In this document: positions 1 through 11,800 of the stretch, one piece after another | Layout: each line of letters opens with the position of its first letter | How positions within the stretch are numbered: position 1 is the first letter of the stretch | NCBI GenBank assembly: GCA_001643675.2 | Contig: LSRY02000034.1 | Coordinates: 1,028,501 to 1,092,500, forward strand | Reading direction: 5' to 3' | From: Monocercomonoides exilis | Lineage: Eukaryota; Preaxostyla; Oxymonadida; Polymastigidae | DNA length: 64,000 bases | Program-made: the position numbers and the translations under genes | The notes under the pieces: model-generated | What the model saw: the letters and a program-made list of their open reading frames with translations, nothing else | The model's database searches: none | Told to the model about the DNA's origin: nothing

Positions 1-538
1 CATCTTTCATATTTTTTCGATGGTTCAGCAGTGAAAATAGAGTAAATATTGAAGATATTCATATCCTTCATTACTTCATTCATTTCTTCGATTTTTGTTT
101 CTTCCCTTCCTCAATGCAATCACAAGTTTACAAAATAATTCTGACATTCAAAAAAAAAATAAACAAATGCAATTATCATGACTTTTATGCTAAATTAAAA
201 TTTCGCACCCATGTATTTTTCTGTGTTGTACAATTTATATCTTTAAGATAGGAAATAAAATTTAGCATGCATTGCCATTTTGATTTAAAAAGAGAATTTG
301 CATATTCTTTCACTAAATAAATCATGCCATATTATTAACACAAAAAGCGCAAAAACCATTCCTGTGCCTACACAATTCTTTCGTACACATGCATTTTTTC
401 ACAACTATTAATGCAAAACATAGTTTCATTTTTTATAAATTTACGTTGTAATGGGATTTTTGTGAAATACAAAATTCTTTTGAAGACGTAGTTTAACATG
501 CCATAATTAACAAAATATTTTTTCCCAAAAAGAAAAAT

Positions 539-540
<2 letters not shown>
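1..540. other. AT-rich intergenic, no gene seen
   Basis: No open frame of interest, no splice-linked coding segment and no repeat structure recognised. Composition is strongly AT-rich. Confidence 0.5.

Positions 541-602
<62 letters not shown>
541..602. repeat. 62-nt poly-T homopolymer
   Basis: Uninterrupted run of T. It lies upstream of the transposase remnant, and a matching poly-A run lies downstream (2664-2723), so the remnant is bracketed by oppositely oriented homopolymers. Whether they are element ends or general homopolymer expansion cannot be told from one copy. Confidence 0.95.
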
Positions 603-603
<1 letters not shown>

Positions 604-616
604 AAAGTGGAAAACT

Positions 617-668
617 GGTGACGGACGTGACGATATTTTTTCTTCACGTCACCCAGGCTTAGGCCTAA
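617..668. other. short hairpin and palindrome left of transposase
   Basis: GACGTGA (624-630) is the exact reverse complement of TCACGTC (644-650), separated by a 13-nt loop. TTAGGCCTAA (659-668) is a perfect 10-bp palindrome. Both sit between the poly-T run and the transposase remnant and could be residual element-end sequence. No matching copy was found on the right side. Confidence 0.35.
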
Positions 669-748
669 ATATTTAATTTCAATGAAAATTGAAAATTGAA
701 ATTAATAAATTAATAGATTGGACTTAAGATCATAACCATAATAAAAAA

Positions 749-2131
749 ATGACAACAGCTGTGGAACAAAAGAGAATTGCTGGACAAAGGATATTACTTG
801 CTGCAATGAAATCTTCAGATTACAGAAGGATTGACAATCTGACTGAACGGATGGAGCGCGTTGTGCTTGATGGAGTTGTCAGGATTACAGACATTATAAA
901 CTCCATGGAATTCTCACGCAAAAGGATTAAAAATGCTGTTCGTGCGCTGAGAAGCAAAAGGCTGGTTTCTAAAGTTGGAAGACCGCAATTTGTGATAGGT
1001 GACAAAGAACAAATTGTGCTGAATGAAATCATTATTGAATCAAGATCTGGAAGTATTTGCCTTGAAGGAAAGTTCGCGAACTGGTTTGTTGTTCCAAAAT
1101 AATATATAATTCAAATAAATAAAAAAGATGGAAAAATCTTTGAAACGTTTCAAATGACAAAAACTCACTTTATGAAAATGTTTCAGTAGCCACAGCCTAA
1201 TACTTGGTGAAGTGCTATCCAATGTTGAAAAGAAGCACTCCAAATAACGTTGATGTTTATCACACTGAAATGTCGTGCCAAATGTTCTGCAGCCCTGGTA
1301 TTCATAACTGGACAGTTTGCATGAAAAAATGAATACTGCAGAGAACTTATATTCATCATGGATGAGTCATCACTAAGAGTTTCCACCAATTCAAGACTGA
1401 GCGTGGTTCATCCAAAAAATGAAAATCCAGGATTTCGCAAAGAACCACCAAAAATGACGAATTCAACTTTTGTTTCTGCAGTGGCTGCTGATGGATTTGC
1501 ACTTCCTTCTGTGATTCTATGGCCTGGCAAAAGTCTTCCTGATGAAATGAAGCAGCTGCTGTCGCAGACTCTGGATATATGGTCGAACGAAAGTGGTTGG
1601 ATGGACTGCAACCAACTCAAAATGTTCGCACTTTCAATACTCCTTCAAGGAATTATCAATCACAGTAAGCGCATGTCACTCGAAAATTCTGCATGCGGAC
1701 TTCTCATCGACTCACACATTTCTCGAACAGATCCGACAATCTGGAGAGAATTTCAAAAAGAAAATAACGACTTTATCACCTTCATTCCTCACAGCACACA
1801 TATCACCCAGCCTCATGACAGAGGAGTCTTCGCTGTTCTCAAAACAGAACTGCAAACAAAATATGAACCTCCATCTTCATCGACATCTTCATCAAAAAGA
1901 ACATCTCTTGTGGATGCTCTCCCTCAAGAAATTCATCCCGCCCTCTCACTTGCTGTCATTCAAAAAGCCTTCGCAACAAGTGAAGTTCTTCATAACGAAT
2001 CTGGACCTATTCTCATTGAGCTGCCAGAAACTTCGAAATATTGTCCTTCAACTCATTCAAACAGATTCGACTTCTATGGAAAACCGATATCAGATAAGAA
2101 GCTTCTGAATGATTGGAGTGGACATTTATGA
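749..2131 (+). pseudogene. decayed pogo/Tigger-like DDE transposase
   Basis: Two open segments form one broken transposase. The first (749-1102, ATG start) has a helix-turn-helix-like N-terminus and a GRPQFVIGDKE segment, the hinge typical of pogo/CENP-B-type DNA-binding regions. The second (1358-2131) carries MDESS, matching the first catalytic Asp (MDET in pogo), LLIDSH for the second Asp, and then PHSTHITQPHDRGVFAVLK, the block that follows it in this superfamily. Between the segments (1103-1357) every frame has stops, with an in-frame TGA shortly before the MDESS block, so the element is inactive unless an unseen intron joins them. No clear terminal inverted repeats were found. The family is Tc1/mariner superfamily; the exact subfamily is uncertain. 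Confidence 0.72.
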
Positions 2132-2663
2132 ATAAAAGAAGAAGAAAAAGTTGATGGTGAAAAGAATTCATATGAAGAAATGAAAGAAGCAGAGCAAAAA
2201 GAAGATAATGAATTAGAGTCTTTGGTTGAAATGAAAAAAAAAGAGAAAATTTGAAGTGTAAGCAGATGATCATGAAAATGAAAAGGAAGAAATCAATGTA
2301 ATTGAAAGGAAAAAATGAAAAAGAAAAATTGTACGTAAATTGGATTTGTCATTTGTGTTTTTTTAATTTTTTTTTAATTTTTTTTACATGGGGAAAAATA
2401 TTTTGATTCAGGCATTTTCATTGAAAAATTATGCACTTTTCATTGACTTTTTGAGATCAAAAAATATAGAAAAAATGGGTTCATTTATTGAAATTCGAGA
2501 TATGACACAACACTTTATATTTTGATTTCAACGATGCATGTTTTCGGATATGAAAAACAAATTTATTTTGGAATCTGAGAAAGTGAAATAAAGTTATGAG
2601 TGAAACAATATTTTTATGCCTTGTGCAAAAAATGCTTGAAAATCCATATTTTCCTCCATATCG

Positions 2664-2701
<38 letters not shown>

Positions 2702-2723
2702 AAAAAAAAAAAAAAAAAAAAAA
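2664..2723. repeat. poly-A tract (36 A, one T, 23 A)
   Basis: Homopolymer with a single T interruption at 2700. It lies to the right of the transposase remnant and mirrors the poly-T tract on its left. Confidence 0.95.
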
Positions 2724-3829
2724 CCACATATGAAGTTTATATATTAATATTTTGACGTTCACAAATCAGAAAAATTCAATCACAAAAAAAGTGAAGATTC
2801 ATTAGTTAAATCCACTATATTTTGTGAATCATTCAAAAAAAGAAAACAATAGAATGTCATAATAAAGGAAAGGAAAGAAAAAAATTTCTTTTTATTGTTT
2901 TGAAATTCACTATTTGATTCGTTATTATTCAGAAGTTGCTGCTCTTGGATCAATATCTGAATTATCAAGCAAATTGAAACTTAATTTTTTTTTATTTTTT
3001 TTTTTAAATATATTTTATTAGAAAAAAAATCAATAAATTGATGTATTAAAATCTAAAAAATAAGATAAAAATTTATTGAAAGAATTGATAAATTTATTTC
3101 TCTCAGAAAGAATTCTATCGTTTGAAATTTAATTATCTTCAAATCCACAAAGGAAAATATTGATTGTTCCAACTCTTTGGAAGAACATTTTTTGAAAGCA
3201 TTGCTTCAGCATTTTGAACATTTCTTTCGTTTTTAACATTTGAATTTTGAAAAGATCAAAACTTGGACAAAAGTGTGTTTCAGAAAATGATCAGTCTTGT
3301 TTGTTTTGAAAGAATATATTCAAAGGATTTTTGTTGATTAATGCCAGGAGAATTTTCAATTATTATGAATTTTCAAAGTCAACGAAATTTTGGATGAATT
3401 TGATTCGAATTATCGAAAAATACTCTTGCATGAAGCATCTGTTAATAATTAAAAAAGCTTCCTTATTTGAAAAAAATCTGTTCATATGAATCGACAGATC
3501 GAATTCACATTTCAACAAATTAACAAAAAACCCTTCTGAAAAATTTAACATACAAAAACAACTCTGAATAACAATCATAAAATAAAATGCTTTCTTTGAA
3601 GAAATGATAAAAAAATAAAAAAAGAAACTCTCTCAAGAAATTGCCAATAAAAAATCAACATAAACTTAAACAGCAGAAAGTACCAACTTCGAAAGAAAAA
3701 TTAAAATTAAATAAAATCAAAACAAACATGAAAATGTACATTAACATTACAACACGTACACTCAAATTTAACAGTGATAAATGGTAAACAATTAGAAAAA
3801 ACCTCAATAATAAAGCTTGCTTGTGCGCA
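2724..3829. other. AT-rich intergenic, nothing recognised
   Basis: Only short chance frames and AT-rich sequence. It contains the 3' flank of the minus-strand membrane-protein gene. Confidence 0.4.
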
Positions 3830-5059
3830 TTAAGCGTATTCATCATCTTTAATAATTGCTCCTGCTTCTGCTCCAACTTCCACATATTCGACTGTTCTGG
3901 CAGAATTGTTACTCTTCAGATTTCCCGCTCCTCCATCGCTTCCTAACATTACTTGCTTTGCCATCATATTTTCCATTTCAATTGCAGCCTCATGGCTTAA
4001 TTTTTCGTTTTCTTCCTTTTCTTTTCTTTCTTCCTCCTCTCTATCGATTTTTTCTTCGAACTTTCTTTCTTCTTTTGACAAAAGCCATCTCCACTCTTCT
4101 TTTCTTCTCCAGTCTTGAATTCTATGCTCCACACATGGAAGCATGACTCCTTTCAATTCGCTCGAAAATGTACTCCACGACAAGTCTCTCTCCACTCCCC
4201 ATGAATCCATGCATGTTGAAAAGCATTTAATAAATGACACAAATAAAAAGCACGTGAAAAAAGATGCTCCAATGATGATCATTACAACTCCGGCATTCCC
4301 CGAAATGGATGTTCCAACAAATAAAAATACAAATCCAGCAACAAGCAGGAGCATCAAAAATATAAAGACTTTTGATTCTGTGAGACAAAATCGATTATTG
4401 CAAGCAACCCTTTTCTTCTCTTTTTCCCAAATTCGTTTGAACTCGGTTATCACAGCTTTTTGATCTTCATCAAGGCATCTATCGTTTAGAAAAGTGTCAT
4501 TTTCTATTGATTTCCTGGCAACTTCGCGCTGAACGTCTGTCGAACGTAAAAATGGAATTTTTTCCTTTTCTGGCTCCTTTACCGCTTTGATCCCTTTCAT
4601 TAGCTGAGAAAAGAATTGCCGAGAAGGTACGCCTTCTTCGTCGATAATTGGAGCAACAAAGCTTAATTCCCATTTATTCTTCGGGGCAGCAGCTCCCAAA
4701 TTGGTAGGAGGATCACAACTTATTTCACCTGCAACTGGAACTGAATTGTTAACTCCCTCAAGATTTGGTGGTGTTGCAGTATATGCGTTAATGTTATCTG
4801 ATGTGGGCAAACTTGGCAATGGAACGGAATTTGTTGATTGAGCCTGAACTTGAGAAACAACTTTCCAAAATTCTGCCTTTTCTGCAATACTGAGTGTTTC
4901 TGAAAAATTTTCCAAGTCGATAGGCAATGGCAAAGAAGGCAAGAACTTTGAAAAGAGGCTTATACATTTATTCTTAAGATCCTCTGGCAATTGCGCAGCA
5001 AATTCCCTTATTTGTTGCGGGATATTATGTTCAATCGATTCAAAGGATTCTTTATCCAT
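3830..5059 (-). CDS. two-TM coiled-coil membrane protein, unknown function
   Basis: Single-exon frame of 409 residues from ATG at 5059 to TAA. I do not recognise a family. The N-terminal 220 residues are soluble, with a Pro/Ser/Asn-rich stretch at about 78-125. A hydrophobic hairpin follows: segment 1 about 231-249, a short loop with GNAG, segment 2 about 256-277. Cys220 and Cys225 precede the hairpin and Cys270, Cys279 and Cys283 lie in or after its second half. The tail (about 310-360) is highly charged (Glu/Lys/Arg) and likely a coiled coil. There is no signal peptide, so both ends are probably cytosolic with the hairpin in an internal or plasma membrane. It is transcribed divergently from XRN1 across about 770 bp. 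Normal codon use and a clean stop suggest a functional gene. Confidence 0.72.
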   Translation of the reverse strand: MDKESFESIEHNIPQQIREFAAQLPEDLKNKCISLFSKFLPSLPLPIDLENFSETLSIAEKAEFWKVVSQVQAQSTNSVPLPSLPTSDNINAYTATPPNLEGVNNSVPVAGEISCDPPTNLGAAAPKNKWELSFVAPIIDEEGVPSRQFFSQLMKGIKAVKEPEKEKIPFLRSTDVQREVARKSIENDTFLNDRCLDEDQKAVITEFKRIWEKEKKRVACNNRFCLTESKVFIFLMLLLVAGFVFLFVGTSISGNAGVVMIIIGASFFTCFLFVSFIKCFSTCMDSWGVERDLSWSTFSSELKGVMLPCVEHRIQDWRRKEEWRWLLSKEERKFEEKIDREEEERKEKEENEKLSHEAAIEMENMMAKQVMLGSDGGAGNLKSNNSARTVEYVEVGAEAGAIIKDDEYA

Positions 5060-5826
5060 TTTTCAGATCTTTTATTCTTTCAATTAATGATTACCCTTAA
5101 TAAAGTTACAGAAGTAATTTTTGTTTTTCTTTTTTTTTTCCAAAAAAGAAATATCTTTCGGTCTATGAAGAAAAAACTTTGTGTTATGTTTTGTTGTCTT
5201 TTAACATTTTATCGCTTTAAATATTCGAAGTTCAACTTAATAGAAACATGTGAAATTTTCATCATTAAAACAATCATGATTTGATTAATAGAAAAAAAAT
5301 AAGATTTATCGAATAAAAGATTTCACACGTTCGAAAAAATGATTTTATTCCCACCTTAATCTGTTTTCTTTTTAATTATAAATTTTTGCGAACAAATTAT
5401 AATTTGGAAATCTGTCAGGAAAAAAAGTCTTTTTTTTTTTTAAATTTTTTTTCATATTAAATTTTTTTCTCCTTTTTTAGTCAAAGTTTCTTTTCTTTTG
5501 TTTTTTCAAAAAGAAACGTACTGGATAGAGAGACATACGAATCATGAAAAATAAAAATTACAAAAAATATATCACGATTTATCGAAACAGAAATGACTTT
5601 TATTTGTATAAAAAAACTAAAAAATGATTATAATTAGGATTATTTGAATTGCACAATATGTCTTTGATATCATGAAATAATGATGCTTTCATGGATTGAT
5701 TTCATGAGGATATTTCAACAAAGGCAAATGAATGAAATGAGAGAATATTGATCAAGAACATAATTCAGATCACTGATAGAAGATTATTTTATTGTTGTTT
5801 GTGCGAAGCGAAAAAGAGATTGAGAA
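5060..5826. other. divergent intergenic region between membrane protein and XRN1
   Basis: About 770 bp of AT-rich DNA that must hold both divergent promoters. No conserved initiator, TATA box or repeat could be identified with confidence. Sequence around 5748-5820 reads open but matches nothing recognisable and is probably 5' UTR or spacer. Confidence 0.4.
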
Positions 5827-8800
5827 ATGGGAATACCAAAATTATTCAGGTATTGAAACAATGTATTATCATTTTAAGTAAAATTATCACCATTGTTGCG
5901 CAGATGGATAAGCGAGAGATATCCGTTGATTTTATCGCCAGCTAATGTTTTTACTTGTCCTGAAATCGGTTTTTCTCTTAAATATTTGACTTTAATTCTT
6001 TATTCAATTTGAAAAACGTCATGTTTTTTTTGTAAAACAATTATTGAACGAAATAATAAACATTTGCAAATTTAACAATTAGACAATTTATATCTTGACT
6101 CAAACGGAATTATTCATAACGCAACGCATGGGAATCAAGGAATTACGCACCAGCTAACAGATGAAGAAATGATAGCAGGAATATTTCAATACATTGATAG
6201 GCTATTTCAGATAGTTAAGCCCAAAAAGCTTCTTTATATTGCTGTTGATGGTGTTGCTCCACGTGCAAAACTGAATCAACAACGATCTCGCCGTTTTAGA
6301 ACAGCTCGTGATAGAGAAATAGCTGTTCAAGAAGCAAGAGCAAAAGGGGAAGATGTACCAACTGAGGTGTTTGATAGTAACTGCATCACTCCTGGTACAG
6401 AATTTATGTTTAGATTATCGGAGTGGCTTAAATACTATGCATCAATAAAAATGAGTACCGACAAAGCCTGGGCTGGTGTTAGTGTTGTTGTGTCTGGATG
6501 TGACACACCTGGCGAAGGAGAACACAAGATCATGTCGTTTATTCGCGCACAGAGAAGCCAGCCAGGATATGACGGATCGACTTCGCATTGCATTTACGGG
6601 CAAGATGCAGATCTGATTATGTTGTCACTTGCTACCCACGAGCCAAACTTTGTGGTACTTCGAGAAGAAGTTAAGTTTGGGAGTGCCAATAGCGGTGGAG
6701 GCGGGGGAAAAGAAGACGACCGGCCAACAGCGGACAAAACACAATTCCAGTTTCTGCACATTACACTTCTGAGAGAGTATCTGGAGAAGGAGCTGAGCGG
6801 GGTGAAAGGGCGCCTGCGCTTCGAGTACGACTTCGAGCGGCTGATTGACGATTTCGTGCTTCTATGCTTTTTTGTGGGCAACGACTTTATTCCGAAGATG
6901 CCTGGGCTGGACATTGCTTCAGGCTCGCTCAGTGAGATCTTCCAGTTGTATGTGGAGCTGCTGCCGTCGCTGCCAGACTACATCACTAACCACGGGCGAG
7001 TGGATTTCCGGTCTTTTGAGAGGATCTGCCAGGGTCTGGCGTCGATGGAAAGGAGCCATTTTGCTGAGCTCGATGAGAACGAAGAGACTTTCGGGTCAGG
7101 GTCGTATTCACGCTCGTCTGGAAAAGGCGCAGGCGAATGGAAAGACGGTGAGTGGGTGAGTGGAGGAGGCGAAGGGATGCAGCAGAAGAGCGACAGAATC
7201 TGCTGTGACCACGTCGAACAGAACACACAACACAGAAATTTGGAGCAAGACAGCACTTCCAGTGCTAATGCATTAGGCACACCGTTAACATCTGCTGCTT
7301 CTCTTTCTCCTGCACATGCCTCTGCTCCTCATCAGCTTCCTCATCTTTCTCCATTTGACATCGCTTTGAGATGCCCCTCGTGGCGTTCCTCGTATTACAA
7401 GCGCAAGTTCGGGTATTCTGCGCCACCGCTGTATGTTTCTGAAGCGTGCATTGTGCATTCGAAGGATAAACACCATCTGAGAGAGGCTGCAAGAGAAATG
7501 AGGGGAGACGACGAGGAATATGAGGGAGAGGAAGATGGAGAAGGAGAAGAAGAAGGAGAAGGAGACTATTATTATGGCAACAAAGAACTTGGTGGTTATT
7601 CGCGCACATCATCAAAATGGGAGAGAAAAGGAGGGCTGATCGAAAGGCCTGATCAATACAGCAGCACACAATCTCAATCACAACCGTCTTCATCATCATC
7701 ATCTTCTTCTCCTCATTCACTTGTCCCCAAGCGCTCGTCTGTGTTTGATCCATCGCGTGAGCGGCAGTTCAGTCTGCACAGCACCTCCACTCCGCAGCAC
7801 AAGCCCTTCCGCGATCTCGTCTTCCATTACTTAGAGTCCATCCAGTGGGTCTTTTCCTATTACATCTCTGGCTGCCCGTCCTGGGGCTGGTTCTATCCTT
7901 ACCTCTACGCCCCGCTCCTGTGCGATCTGTGCGACTTGTCTTCCTTCCCCCCCATCGCCTTTGTGGAGGACAAACCTCTCCTTCCCTTTGAGCAGCTGCT
8001 GGCGGTGCTGCCGACAGCGTCGTGTGCTCTGCTTCCAGCGCCGTTCAGACCGCTTATGCAGAGCGAGGAAGTGGTGGTGAGGCAGAAAGTGGATGAGGAA
8101 GGGAACTTTGTGGGGAGTGCGTTGCTTGTGGGAGAAGGAGGAGGAGGAGGAATGGATGGGAATGAGGATGAGGATGATGAAGGAGATGATGATAACAAGA
8201 AAGCTATCAATGAAGATTATTCTTCAGCTGCGGGTAAAGCCGCAGCAGGGCAAAGCGAACAAATCGAAAAGAAGAAGAAAACAAAACTTAGAACAGTTTC
8301 GCGCCGTTTTATTTCTCCGATCGCGGCATTTTATCCGAAGGAGTTTGAAGTTGACATGGAGTTCTGCAAGATGCCATGGGAAGGGGTGTGTGTGCTGCCA
8401 TTCATCGATGTGGAGCTGCTGAAGCAGACGGCGCAGACGATCTATCCTCTTTTGTCGAGTTTGGAGCTGCGGCGCAACCAGCACCAGTTCAGCACTTTGT
8501 TTCGGTCTCCACATCATCCAGACTTCAGAATGGACATGATGCTCATCTCGTTCATACAGGAAGAGAACGAAAGAGGAAACGGAGGAGAAGCAAATGGAAT
8601 TAATTCTTCTTCTTCTTCTTCTGCCTCATCCTCTTCTCTATACAAACACCCTCTTCCTTCACACACCCATCTCTTGTCGCATCTCTTCCCTTCTTTTGTT
8701 CTGACTCCCCCAATCGACCATCCTGCTTTCCTTTCTGTTTCCAACTGCCGAATTGTGCAGCAGCCCGCGGTGCCCCACGACACACGGCCGATGCTGGCAG

Positions 8801-11800
8801 ACACTTCTCTGTTGGATCGAATGATGGCAGTGGTGGACCAGGTGAAGGAAGGAGATGAGGATGAGGAGGAGGAGGAAGAGAAAGAGAAAGAGAAAGAGAA
8901 GAAGACAGGGAAGCAAGCTGAGAAAGCGGAGAGGAAAGAAATCGAAGAGAAAATAAAGAGATTCAAAAGGATGAAGATGCAAAACAAAGAAAGAATCCAA
9001 AAGTTGCACAATCTTGTTTTCCCACCTGCTTTGCAGACTCCGTCTTCTTCGTTTATTCCTCCGAATCTTTTAGCTACTGCCTTTCCGAATGAGCAAGATA
9101 AAACTTTATCATCATCATCATCGCCATCAGCTTCAGCAAAAGAGAAAGAGAAAGAGTCAGAATCAAACACGCGAATGATCCATTCAGAAATATCTTTCCT
9201 CCGAACAGAGTTCAAAATTATCGTTTCTCTCTTAAAATACGCCAATGTTGCTTATCTTCCTCCGCCATACTCACTCCAATCAAGCACTTCTCCTCTTCAT
9301 CTTCATTCTTCTTCTTCTTCCTCTTTCACTTCTTCCTCTTTCTCTCTCCAAAAGCCACTTGCCCTTCCTTCTGCTTCTCTTGTCCGCCCCTGGCGAGAGC
9401 GAGGCCTGTCTCTCTCTTCATTCATCCTTCCTTCTTATCACCCACGTGCCAGGTTTCCCTCTCTTTACACACTTCATCCAGCATCTTTGTCATTCTTCAT
9501 CAAACACACACAGCATGTGAGTGGAGTCACATTCAACTGGGAAAGAATTAAGAAGAAGATGATCAAAGAGGACGAGATGGATCAGGAAGAAGTTGAGAAA
9601 TCGAATAATTTTATGTCTTCTTCTTCTTCTTCTCAGTTCAATGGAACAGAAAATGGATTGAACGACAGCCAACAGAAGAAGAAGAAGAAGAAGCCGTTGG
9701 ATTTGAGTGGAGGCGACAGGCTAGAAAGAATCGTGCCATTTCGCCGTTTTGGAACAAAAGCAGACAGAAGCCGGCTTTTGAAGATGAAGAACGAGAAGAA
9801 AAGCATCAGCGAAATGAATGCAGAGCTGATGATATCGAAAATGAGAGGGGTGAAAGGGATGAGTGGTATAGGGACATCAGAAGAGGAGGAGGAGAAGAAG
9901 AAAGGAAAAGAAAGTAAAGAGATTTCTTCTTCTTCTTCTTCTTCTTTGAGTGGAAATTCATCATTGAATGGAATAAATGCTCGATTTGGAAGTGGAAGAG
10001 AACCAAACACACAACAAGGAGCACAAAATGCTCGTGTGAATGATCCATTCATGGAACTGTTCAGCAGAATGAACATTAACGTCAACGTAAAACCTGTTCA
10101 GAACAAGCAAAATACTTCTAATTCAACTTCAATCCCTGTTTCTTCTTCATCTTCTTCTTCTCTTTCATCGTCTTCTTCAACCACTTCATCATCATCAACT
10201 TCATCATCATCACCAACAACCCAACAACCTCTCCTTCAAGCCCAACCTCCAGCAACTGATCCTCTTCCCTTGCCTTCAGTCATCAAAGAGATCAAAGCGC
10301 AAGTCTTCTCTTTCCTCTCCAGACAGCCGTCGCGTGTGCTGAATGTGGAGAATGCTCTGTTTGTGTCACACAGATACCATCCATTCACACTTCCTTCAGC
10401 TGCATTGATAGACAGAGAAGAGACAGACAGACAGAGAGACATGCAGAACGAGAGGAGAGGAGGAGGAGGAGGAGGAGGGTACTGGGGAAGCAGTGGCAAT
10501 AACAGCTATGGAAGATCAGGAAGGCCGCAACACGCAGGGATTGGATACAACAATGAAAGGAACACACAACATCAATCAAACCAGTCTAATTTTGTCAGCA
10601 GTCAAGGAGATTCTGGAAGCTATTGGGGCAGTCAGAAATCAAAGACATCAATTGAACGGCCTCTTTCTCTTGCTGATCCTTCTTCTTCTTCAATCTCAAC
10701 AACCTCGTTTTCTTTCCCTGCCTCTGTGACAATTCCTCCATTGCATCTTTCGTATCTCCTTCGCTTTCTTGTTGGAGCTGTTGTGTACTTCAACTATCCT
10801 CATCTGAGACCAGGGAGAGTGTGCAGAGTGGAGGCAAAGGGAATTGGCGGTTGGGTGCTCAATCCGAAGGCGTTGAAGGAAGAAGAAGAAGAGGAGGAAG
10901 AAGAAGAGGATGAGGAAGATGTTAATGAGGAGGGAGAAGAGGAAGAAGGAGAAGATGGATATGGAGCTAATTATAAGGATGGATCAGCAAATATGACTAA
11001 TAAATACAACTCAGCCGAGCAGAAGAAGAAAAGAGAGGCAGCAAGAATTCGAAGGCTGGCGAAGATGGAAGAGAGAGACGAGGAAGATGTGATGCAGAGA
11101 TTGGAGCTTGTCGACGAGAGCGAAGACGATTCTGTGTTTGAACTCGACGAAAACGATAAGCAAATAGCAAACGGAACAGCAAACAATACAACTTCATCAT
11201 CTTCTGCTAATAATAATAATAACAATAATATAAAGCAAAGCAAAGCTGCTTCTTCCTATTCCTTGAAGTCCAATCCCACACCCGATCCTTTCTTCCCCAA
11301 TTCCATTCTGTCTTTCATTCCCCCCAAGCGCAAAGCGAAAATCCTGCGCCGTTCTCTTCCTCTGGAGACATCTTCTCAATTGGAACACCATTCAGTCTCA
11401 ATCAACCCGATGGCTGTGCAGAACCCATGGAATCAGCAGCAGAAGGCATCAGCTCAGACAACTTCACAGGCAAAAGGAGGGTTTGCTGCTAAACAACAAA
11501 TGTATTCATCATCATCTTCTTCTTCATCTCCCTCTCAAAATGCCCCTTCTCCTTATTCCACCACACACACACGGGAGTCCAAAGAAGATGTGGCAGAGTT
11601 TGTGTCGAGGTGTGAGAGTCTGAAGCAGCAGCTGCTGCAGAGAAGAGGGATGGAGATAGGCGATGTGAATGTGCTGTGTTATGTGCAGCCGCTGGTTGCG
11701 ATGAAAGTGGAGGAGAAAGCAGAGAAGAAGAAGAGGAGGAAGGGGAGGAAGGGGAGAGGGAACGGGAAGAGGAGTGGAGGAAGTGAAATGAATGAGGGAG

